Source of the DNA: Dichotomocladium elegans
Taxonomy: Eukaryota > Mucoromycota > Mucoromycetes > Mucorales > Lichtheimiaceae
Reading direction: 5' to 3'
Length of the DNA: 64,000 nt
Assembly (NCBI GenBank): GCA_025716815.1
Contig: JAIXMN010000007.1
Location: forward strand, 1,443,501 to 1,507,500
Shown: in pieces, positions 55,373-64,000 of the stretch
Numbering within the stretch: position 1 is the stretch's first letter
How the letters are laid out: every line of letters starts with the position of its first letter
Translations under genes and position numbers: made by a program
The notes under the pieces: generated by a model
What the model was told of the DNA's origin: nothing
The model's input: the letters and a program-made list of their open reading frames with translations, nothing else
The model's database searches: none

Positions 55373-55756
55373 TGTCGTATCCACGACTATTTTCTTACCT
55401 AACAGCAGTGTCCCTGGATTATACGGGACATCAACACTTTGTTTCACTCTTCGAGCGCCGTTATCATAATTACTCTCGCGCTATCCGGATTCATAATTTA
55501 TATCCCGGACCTGTCTCAGGACGCAGTTATAATCACAAGGGTAAATGATGAACTTCTTTATCAACCTTTTAACTGGTCCACCGTCCCGGGAGACCGCCTA
55601 GATGATTATCCACACCCAACCTCCAGAGTGACCGTTTTGATAAGCACTTCTTATAAATAGGCCCATTATTGGCACTCAATAAAAAACAATCCTTTTTGCG
55701 AGTCTCACAGAATCATATTCTGTCTCTTTTTATTCTTAAAACCCCTTGATTCCACA
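55373..55756 (+). repeat. 5' LTR of element A2
   Basis: 384 bp, TGTCGTATCC...TTGATTCCACA, TATAAATAGG at 55652 and TCACAGAA at 55705-55712. Confidence 0.95.
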
Positions 55757-55761
55757 TTTTT

Positions 55762-55769
55762 TTCTGTGA
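55762..55769 (+). promoter_or_regulatory. Putative self-priming site of element A2
   Basis: TTCTGTGA, six bases inside the 5' LTR end, is complementary to TCACAGAA in the LTR (55705-55712), roughly 50 bp downstream of the TATA box where the transcript may begin. No tRNA-type TGG site follows the LTR. Self-priming is inferred. Confidence 0.5.
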
Positions 55770-55793
55770 ATTCTCACTTATCTTTATTTTGCA

Positions 55794-58700
55794 ATGTCCT
55801 TCAACAACGCTTCTGCTTCTCCCGCCTCTGGAGCCATCCAAGACGTCCATGTGGATCACAGCCAGAACGATGGAGCGTTCCATGATCCCAACTCCCCGGC
55901 TCACACGGAGATTGACATGATCATTGACAGCGCAATGACGGCCGCGGGTATCTCCCCTTCCGCCCGTGCTGAAAAGGCGATACGGACTCTCAACGCTCGT
56001 GCTGCTTCCTTGGCAGAGCAATTGGCCTTAGGCGCCACACCGGAGGAACGTCAGGCCATCCACCAAGAGTTCGAGGCAATCACTCGCGACCTCCAGCTGT
56101 TAAACTCGGCCAGCCACTTGGTTTCGGCCAATGCAAGAACCAGCCCATCTACTCAAGTTCGGGTGCCTGCAGACTTACCTGCACTTCAGTGGGCAGACAA
56201 CATCCACGCCCCCAGCAAGACCATCTTCGGCAGTGTGGACGAGTGTTTGGACTCGTTTGAGGACGTGGTTGCCTCATGGCAATACGACGCCAATGACGTT
56301 TGGCCGCTATTTGTCCCACGCATGCTTTCACCTGAGCAACGCTACTGGTTTGGTGCAAATCTGAAGCCGTACCCCCATCTTCCATGGTCCAAGGTGCGAG
56401 CTATTATCATCTCTCGATATGGTGTTCAAGACACGGAACGCAAGGTGCAGAAGTTGCGCGAACTGCTTCACATGCGCATGAACCGCAACGAATCAGTTGA
56501 ACTTTTCACTGACCGGTTTAATCGGGTGCGTCGCGAGGCTGGTCTGGCAAATGACCTTACAACCACAACCATCTTCATTGAGGCCTTGTTACCGGAATTG
56601 GCCAAACACGTCATGATCGGCCAAGTTAACGTTCCAGTGGAGATGCGCTCAACGATCGAGCAGGCCGCCGCTATGGCGCGCAGCCTCTATTCCAGTGTCG
56701 TGCTGTCAATGCACAGCAAGGAGTTAACCAACGAGCAACCGACACAAACCACTCGCGCTCCGTCACCTGGTTCCGTCGCCGCCCCAAAGAACAAAACAAA
56801 GGCCACGACGAAATTTTGCCGCCTGCATGGCAAAGGACGACATTCCACCAGTGATTGTCGACAACTGGCAGCTGGTGCCGTGCCCCGCTCACAAGGAAAC
56901 TGGGTGTCAAAACCGTCCACGTCGTCATCTGTTGCATCTGCTGCTTCCGTCGCCGCGTCAACAATAACAAAGAGCGAAAGTGACAAGAATTGTTTCCGCT
57001 GTGGTGAGCCCGGTTGGACGCGCAGTCACAAGTGCCGCGTCAACCACTTGGCAATACGCTCAGCCACATTGGCAATGTCCGCTCCTGCTTCCGCTCCTGC
57101 CTCTGTTTCTCGTGTCCCCGCTACTGCTACTGGAAGCGTAGTGGCTGTTCCAGTGGGTGCAGTTCCCACTGCTGTTCCAGTTGGCCTTGCGCCTGCTGCT
57201 GTCCCTATGGAGACTGATATCTCCATGGCTGACGTGTCTGCGTCGTTGAACCAGGCATGTGCTGACTGTAAGTCATTATCTGCTTTGCAACAGTACTCTC
57301 TCCAGAGGACTAACACGTATTACGTACCTATCACTTTACAGGAGACTGATTTATGGGCCTTTGTGGACTCTGGTGCCACCTTCAGCGCCATCTCTCCTTC
57401 GCTGGCCGCACAGCTGGGCATCCAAGTTTCCACTGTGTCTGGAACGATCGGATTAGCTCACCCTGGTCATAGCATTAATAGAATTGGTACCACGTCTGCA
57501 ATAAAAGTCCTTCACAACGGAATTACTGTTTCGCACTCTTTTGAAGTGATGACACTTAATTGTGAAGCCGATGTTTCCATTGGCACTGATCTCATGCCAC
57601 TTATTGGTATATTTCTTGGAGGTCTCGCCCATTGCTGGCATCGCTCCACTTTACCCTCTCCTTCTGAGGACACTGATTTGCCTACGCCAAATGATTCTCC
57701 GGCTGGCACACCTGAGGAGGATTCTCGCTTCTTGGCTGATATTGAACCATCTCTTCAGGAAAACGCATCCATTCCGCCGTCTTCATTTTGTACTATTCCG
57801 GAATCTGTTGTTTATTTGCATACTCCTGCTGGCAAAGTCGTGAGCCGCTGACAATATCCATTAGCTGACAAGCTGATTCCTCTTCTGCAGGAACACATTG
57901 ACAATTGGCTTGCTGATGGGATCATACGTCCTGCTCCAGCTGGTTCTGGTTGGAATAGCCCCATGACTTTCGCTCCTAAGAAGGATTCCCAGGGAAACCC
58001 GACTGCATTTCGTCCCTGCCTGGATCCACGCTTGATTAATAACTTGCTTCCTGATAGCAGTTATCCTGTTCCACTCATTCGATCGATTTTCCAACGAATG
58101 AAGGGCGCTACGGTGTTCACAACTCTGGATTTGAAGAGCGCATTTCATCGCTTCAAGATTCATGAGGAGCATCAGCACAAAACCACCTTCACATTCAAGG
58201 ATCGACAGTACTGTCTTGTTGGGCACCTTTTGGTCTCAAATTTCTTTCGAGCCAATTTCAACGTGTAATGCACATTGTTTTCGACAACATGCCCAACGCA
58301 GTCACTTACATCGATGACATTATTATCTTTTCAAACAATTTATCTGACCACGTGTTGCACGTGCAGGAGGCTATCAGACGTCTCTCAGAGGTTAACTTGG
58401 TTCTCAATCCGGAAAAATCGCATTTGGCACAATCCGCCATTTATTTATTGGGCTTTTGTGTAAGTGCCAGGGGTGTCAATTTGGACCCTCGGAAAATTTG
58501 CAATGTGGACCAGATCCCTGTGCCCACGACAGGCCATGACATTCAGAAATTTTTGGGCCTCGTCAATTACTTCCGCGATCACATTCCAAACGTTGCCGTC
58601 CTCACTTCTCCTTTGGACCGTCTACGCAACGCTAAACAGCTTTCAGGATTATGGACACAACACCATCTTCATGCATTTAATGCTATCAAGGCTGCTCTCC

Positions 58701-60934
58701 ATGCTGCTCCTGTGTTGAGCTATCCGGATGAGACTTTGCCCTACCATGTTGCCACAGATGCTTCTGACACTGGCATAGGTTGCTGTCTTTATCAAATCCA
58801 GAACAATCAGTACCGTTATATTGGTTTTATGGCGCGTGCTCTGAACAAAGCTGAACGTTCTTATTCCACTACGAAACGTGAGCTTCTCGCTGTTGTATAT
58901 GCTCTTAAGAAGTTTCACTCGTTTTTGTGGGGCAACAAATTCACTCTTTACACCGACCATCATGCTCTAACGTTTCTGCACACTCAACCAATTGCCAATC
59001 CGATGATGGTGAACTGGTTCGACACGTTGTGTGATTACAACTTTCAGGTTGTTCATATTCCTGGCATCACCAACATTCTTCCGGATACTCTCAGTCGCCT
59101 CTTCTCTCCGAAGAAGCTGGTGGGGGGTAATATCTCCGAAACCATTGGTCGCACCCCTACTTTGGGCAGTTTAAAACCTGTACGCCCTACAAGCAATGCT
59201 GAACCGCTTCTTCAGCGTTCTGCTTCTGCTACGCCTTTGGACTTCATGACGCCTCCTGAGGAAGAGCGTCCCATATTACTAGAAAAGGCTCATCTCAATG
59301 GTCACTTTGGTGCTGATACAATTGTGACTGAGTTGCACAAAGAAGGTATACATTGGACTAACTTGAAGAGAGATGCTCTCAATACCGTTGCCAAGTGTCA
59401 AGCGTGCCAACGCTACAACATCGGCAAACACGGTTACCACCCTTTACGCAACATTACCGCAGACAAGCCAGGTGATCACTGGGCTATTGATCTGTGCGAG
59501 TTTAACGCCACTTCTCCATCTGGCAATAATTATGTTTTGGTCATGGTAGACGTCTTCTCGAGATTCTGCATTCTTCGAGCTATACCTGACAAATCGGCTC
59601 TTTCAATCGCTAAACAACTCATCCACGTCTTTTGTGACTATGTGTAGCAGTAGCTACAGTGACGGGTCACTCTTGACCGACGACCAAGATACTACAAGGA
59701 TAACGATCACGACAAGACCGCATCTCCGGCGACGACATTATGTACCACACTCACTTTCTCTGTACTACGATCCTATATGTATACCACTGTAATTACCCCG
59801 CTACTGTTTACTATATAAACAAGGATGCCCTGTGACGTCGGGCATCCCCACGTTGTATTATTATAATCATCGTTCTTCTCGTCGCGTTCACGCTTCCTCC
59901 ACGCTGTATATCAGACGCTCTTTGTAAGTACTCGCACAACAATGCCTGTACTGTTACACTATGGTTTTCCGAAGATCTTACAGTCAGACAACGGTACAGA
60001 GTTTGTAAACGAATTAGTACGCCTTGTGGTGGAACATTCCGGAATTGACCATCGTCTTGTCACACCCTATAATCCGCGTGCCAATGGTTTGGCTGAGCGT
60101 TGGGTACAAACGGCTAAAGCAACAATCATCAAGAGGTTAGAAGGAAAAACAGAGGATTGGGATATGTATCTTCCCAGTGCACAATTAGCTATCAACAGCA
60201 AACACACATCGCTGCACGACTCTCGTCCTTTATCTATCATGTTCGCTCGACAGCCTAACCTCTGGCAGGACTACTCAAGCGTCGAAGTCGCCGATATCAA
60301 CGACGCGACACGAGCTGCAGACACCCGTGAACATTACATGAACGAGGTCGTCATTCCAGCTATCTCTGAACGTGTCAAAGCTCTTCACGAGGCCCAGCAA
60401 GGGAAATTCAACAGCAAACATCGCATCTTAAGCGAATTCCCTGTTGGTAGCAAGGTCATGATCCTAAATGTCAACAGGAAGAAAAAGACCAATCCTCGTT
60501 ACGAAGGTCCATTTACAGTGCATGGTCGTCGCAGACATGGTGGACCCTACACTTTGACTGATGAAACGGGTTCCTTGCTTTCACGCGACATTCCACCTTC
60601 CCACATTAAGCTGATCTCACAAGACAGCATTGCTTCGGGCGATGACTTTTACGAGACTCAGGCAATAGTGGATCACAAGGGCTCACCTGGCAACTACCTC
60701 TACCGTGTCCGATGGAAAGGCTATGAGCCAAAGGATGACACATGGGAGCCAGCCGAGCATTTCAACGATCTTAAGCTGATCAACGAATACTGGAATCGCC
60801 GCAATCCGACACCACGCACAAGTCATCAAGCAACTGTGCAACATTTGGCTACAGCGTCAATGACAGAGCCAGATAAACGCAACACGCTGCCTACACGTCG
60901 CTCTGATCGACAGGCAAAACGCAGACGCACTTAG
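55794..60934 (+). pseudogene. Gag-Pol-chromodomain polyprotein of A2 (broken)
   Basis: Same architecture as A1 plus the missing end. Gag, knuckle CFRCGEPGWTRSHKC and protease run to 57851, where a CGA-to-TGA change stops the frame after VVSR. Near 58225 one base is lost (GGCGCACC in A1, GGGCACC here). RT (TYIDDIIIFS), RNase H and the integrase finger are open to 59642, where LTR M interrupts between FCDY and GFPKILQSDNG. The last part (59961-60934) holds the rest of integrase and a chromodomain (YLYRVRWKGYEPKDDTWEP), followed by a basic tail. The chromodomain marks it as a chromovirus likely to target modified chromatin. Confidence 0.93.
59643..59958 (+). mobile_element. Solo LTR M inside integrase of A2
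   Basis: 316 bp, TGTAGCAGTA...TACTGTTACA, with a perfect CTATG duplication (59638-59642, 59959-59963). Contains CTATATAAACAAGG. Copy A1 shows the empty site. No other copy of this family is in the window. Confidence 0.94.
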
Positions 60935-61068
60935 GCACGTCTTTTTCCCTTCACTTTTTCTCCCACAGGGTTTTTACTTCTTTAAGGGTTTTTTCCAGAC
61001 AACGCCATCACTCATTATTTAGTGCTCTGATAACTTATCAACGGTTGATCCAACCTGGTGGGGGGTAA

Positions 61069-61452
61069 TGTCGTATCCACGACTATTTTCTTACCTAACA
61101 GCAGTGTCCCTGGATTATACGGGACATCAACACTTTGTTTCACTCTTCGAGCGCCGTTATCATAATTACTCTCGCGCTATCCGGATTCATAATTTATATC
61201 CCGGACCTGTCTCAGGACGCAGTTATAATCACAAGGGTAAATGATGAACTTCTTTATCAACCTTTTAACTGGTCCACCATCCCGGGAGACCGCCTAGATG
61301 ATTATCCACACCCAACCTCCAGAGTGACCGTTTTGATAAGCACTTCTTATAAATAGGCCCATTATTGGCACTCAATAAAAAACAATCCTTTTTGCGAGTC
61401 TCACAGAATCATATTCTGTCTCTTTTTATTCTTAAAACCCCTTGATTCCACA
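61069..61452 (+). repeat. 3' LTR of element A2
   Basis: 384 bp. One difference from the 5' LTR was noticed (CCATCCC versus CCGTCCC). Preceded by the purine tract GGTGGGGGGTAA. Confidence 0.95.
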
Positions 61453-61496
61453 ACCTGACTCCCCAAAAAATTAGATGTGGCTATAATCATTTAAAC

Positions 61497-63392
61497 CTAT
61501 TGAGACAAACCTTTTTCTGTCATCGCATTGCTTGTTAAGTGCCAGCGGCGTGCAATCATAGATGGCTTTATGGACGTCCCTTTCTTTGGAAGAGTATTGC
61601 GACAAGGCAGGTCATAGTTGACGCAATATTTGCAACTGCAATCCTGGACATTCTCTTTAGCACCAATATCCCAAGCTTTATAAAGTTCTTGTCGGATATG
61701 AGTTATTGCAAACTGACTTATAACGCCCTGCAGATGGCGTAGAGCGTTTGACATTTCTTCGTCGATACGTATAAGTGAATGGTCTTTGTAAATAATCCTG
61801 GTCAACGCTTCCTTATTATAGGCGGTGTTCCTATCCAAATCCTACAATGCAAGTAATATTAGGATACTTTTCTTCAAAACATCTGCATTAATTATTCTTA
61901 CATGCTTCGTGAGCCACTAATGAATACTGTTTATTAATTTCATTACTCCACCAGGGCTCATCAAAATCTGTTTGAGACCCCAGTGTGCGCCCTCCACTCG
62001 TTGGGTCGTCCTCGCTCCAAGATGTTGGTGCTGCTCTGCCCAAGGTCCGCCCCACATTTCCTTATATGTCAAAAGACTTAAAATGTCGAAAATAAGTATT
62101 AAGATATTAGCAGGCTACAGCAATACATACCTGTCAATGTAACGACTAAGTGCTTCTGACTTTTTTGAGTGTAGAATAAGACTCCGATATTCCTGGATGG
62201 CAGAAGAGAAGGCATCAAACTCGCGGCAGTATACCATCCTTGAGACAATGTCTTGGTACGTCTGGAGATCATCATCTTGGAAACATCCAGAAGCGTGGGC
62301 TCTAAAGTTATTGCTGATATGCCAACCACAAAGGATATGCGGAGTGCCTGGAAATATGTCGGAAAGAGCAGCGCGGAGAGCTTTGTCATCATCTGTAACA
62401 AATAGGCCTGGATTAACCATTGCCGAATCGATTTGCTGGAAGATGGTCGACTTCAATGTCTGTAATATCCACGCATATGAGAGCTCCTTTTCATCTGAGA
62501 GGAGTGCGCTTGCAATGAAGAAGGTTCTGAGAGACTTGGTATGATTTGTTGATGCTAAGTTGTCTACGCCAACGATGTTAACAAGGGGCATTTTGTTGAT
62601 GTTGGTCTTATATGTTGCATCAATAATGATAACTTCTGGGAAAAGGTTAGCCCGTTCGATTGATGAAGGGTGCGTGATGAAAAGGGAGGTCATGAATTCT
62701 TCCAATCAGTTGTAGTGTACTGTATATCCCCTGGCCAGAAGAAAGTCATGGACCTGTTGGACTTGGCTGGTTTGAACTCTTTGTGTGACCCTTTGTTGGA
62801 TATTGTAGATATCTTTGGCTACCAAGGTGGGCTTTCCATCAAGATCGCTTGTCATGCGGCGAATTTGAGCTGGTTTGATTCCGATACTGGCCATCTCCAC
62901 GATCTTGGCTTGAATCTCACCACTAGGTTTGCGAGCATTCGTATAGACTAAACGGTCTGAAGACAGTATATGGTTTTCGTGGTGGTCGATCATGCATTTT
63001 TCTGACTTCACAACCCATTCTTCTCCGGCTTTACAAGTTGCATAGACTTTCCAGGGACATCCAAACTTTTTGGTCGTGCGTACCGGTCGGTTCTTGACTA
63101 TTCCATTAGCACAGCGATATTGGCGTTCGTTCATTTTGTCACGACCTCCGCCTTCAGATTTCGTGACGCCGGTTTCATCGACCATTTGTTCTTGATCACT
63201 GTTTTCTTCCTTTTGTTTCCAGTGTTGCCGATGTGTTCCTCCATGGATGCATGCGAAATAGCAGTATGACGTGTTCTTCTTGGTACCGCTATCTTTCACA
63301 GATATATCAAATCCGCTCTCTATAGCATACTCATGGATGGCTGTTTCAAGCTCCTTACGGGTAGAGTAAGTCGTGTTGATAATATACTGCAT
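61497..63392 (-). pseudogene. MULE transposase (FAR1-like, DDE, SWIM)
   Basis: Starts at ATG 63392 (MQYIINTTYSTRKELETAIH). A FAR1/WRKY-GCM1-like zinc domain follows (CPWKVYATCKAGEEW, DHHENHIL), then a linker. The DDE domain has EVIIIDATYKTNINKMPLVN (first Asp), GLFVTDDDKALRAAL (second) and CGWHISNN. Frame is interrupted by a TGA at 62706-62708, where Trp would fit, and the next segment continues in the same frame. After an intron region, 61838-61497 carries a SWIM-like finger CSCKYCVNYDLPCRNTLP in which the final His is Asn. The coding part stops just before Gypsy A2 and resumes on its far side with the OTU domain. Confidence 0.82.
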
Positions 63393-63706
63393 GTTGCGTA
63401 GAGATTGAGGACAGTTACAACCATTTTGAGGCACACGTTGTATCTATATATATATAATCTTTGCAAACACGAACACTTGTTTTTCTTTCTTGATTTCAGC
63501 CAAAATTAGAAGTATTTTTTTAGCGAAGTACTGCTAGTTAACTTATTGTTTACTACTCGACATCTGGTATAGTTTATGGTAACAAGTTTAATACATTCAC
63601 CAGGAATACATCACCTATTTCTGGATTATATAAAAATACATTACTATGAATGAACTACTGAAGTGCATCTCTATTTAGTCGAACACAAATAGATTCCTTG
63701 TATGAA

Positions 63707-63881
63707 AAGCACTTGCATTATCTGTGTATAAGCTATGGACACACTTTCCGTGTATAATCTGGGATTTCCTTTTCTGTATGTGAGTTGATGGTTACACTTT
63801 CCGTGCGTGAGCTGAGACACTAAACTACCCATCAATTTTCCGTGCGCGAGATGATTTTTTTCCGTGCGCGTAGTAATTCCC
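63707..63881 (-). repeat. Right TIR of the MULE
   Basis: Reverse complement of 53940-54114 with a handful of mismatches; outermost bases GGGAATTACTACGCGCAC on minus. Confidence 0.93.
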
Positions 63882-63983
63882 TACTAAAATTTGTATTCGA
63901 ATTTGAAGCCAAAAAAAACGAAAAACCTAGACAGTCTATATGAACAACTAAATTTTGTGGCAAACTTCTTCTTGAAAATCCTG
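63882..63983 (+). mobile_element. MITE copy 4, right part
   Basis: Begins with the second TACTAAAA copy (63882-63889) and ends AAAATCCTG, followed by TA (63984-63985). The 94 bases after the duplication plus 272 on the left equal 366. Confidence 0.95.
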
Positions 63984-64000
63984 TATTATTATCCTCCCAT

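Larger units (their letters stand above)
55373..61452 (+). mobile_element. Ty3/Gypsy chromovirus A2, complete with LTRs
   Basis: 6080 bp with 384-bp LTRs that differ by about one base, and a perfect ACCTG duplication (55368-55372, 61453-61457). It sits inside the MULE gene. The coding region has one TGA, one frameshift and a solo LTR insertion. Confidence 0.95.
53940..63881. mobile_element. MULE DNA transposon with OTU domain, nested in a MITE
   Basis: 9942 bp (3862 bp without the Gypsy insertion) with 175-bp TIRs (53940-54114 and 63707-63881; GGGAATTACTACGCGCAC) and a perfect 8-bp target duplication TACTAAAA (53932-53939, 63882-63889). It encodes, on minus, a Mutator-like transposase continued by an OTU protease domain. 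It is inactivated by an in-frame TGA and by Gypsy A2. Confidence 0.93.

Overview
The window looks like a piece of a fungal nuclear chromosome, most likely an early-diverging (Mucoromycota-type) fungus. The clues are short introns with TACTGAT-like branch points, an RPF2-type Brix gene, a mitochondrial PPR gene, and a very dense load of Ty3/Gypsy chromoviruses, a LINE, a PIF/Harbinger element, Tc1/mariner debris and a MULE. The species cannot be named from this sequence.

Layout. 1-15.5 kb is the host-gene part: an intron-containing DUF4097-like membrane protein gene (1111-3010), an unrecognised 217-aa gene (7134-7787, minus), a PPR gene (12324-14285) and RPF2 (14400-15524). The first 10.6 kb lies between two inverted copies of a 0.62-kb repeat. 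15.5-18 kb holds a broken membrane-protein gene with a solo LTR at its 5' part and a second solo LTR. 18-21 kb is a PIF/Harbinger element (SANT-type ORF1 on plus, DDE transposase on minus) cut by Gypsy element A1. 20.9-30.3 kb holds A1 and an oppositely oriented Gypsy element B, joined through a 650-bp LTR; B also carries a MITE and a solo LTR. 30.3-31.7 kb is a decayed DDE transposase.

33.3-46.4 kb is organised around one tRNA-Val(AAC) gene at 40876-40949. Two LINE copies (F1, F2) lie head to tail upstream of it, each with its 5' end exactly at the tRNA's first base and separated by a 15-bp copy of the tRNA start. Directly downstream of the Pol III terminator sit an LTR (I) and a Gypsy element (G) inserted into that LTR's first bases. 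46.4-53.3 kb is an older Gypsy element H carrying three solo LTRs and one MITE. 53.7-64 kb is a 366-bp MITE split by a 9.9-kb MULE with 175-bp TIRs and an 8-bp target duplication. The MULE encodes a FAR1/MULE/SWIM transposase apparently fused to an OTU cysteine-protease domain, and that gene is itself split by Gypsy element A2, which contains a further solo LTR.

How the parts relate. Most of the window from 16 kb onward is nested transposons, and exact target duplications (CACCG, GCACC, CTTAC, ACAAC, GGGGT, ACCTG, CTATG; 4-bp TTTA, ATGT, TGTG; 8-bp TACTAAAA; TA for the MITE) allow the order of events to be read. Almost every element is broken by stops, frameshifts or insertions, so the region behaves as a transposon graveyard with very recent arrivals (A2, G, the two L-type LTRs). 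The most striking biology is the apparent tRNA-gene targeting by the LINE, covarying self-priming sites in the two chromoviruses, and the OTU-bearing MULE.
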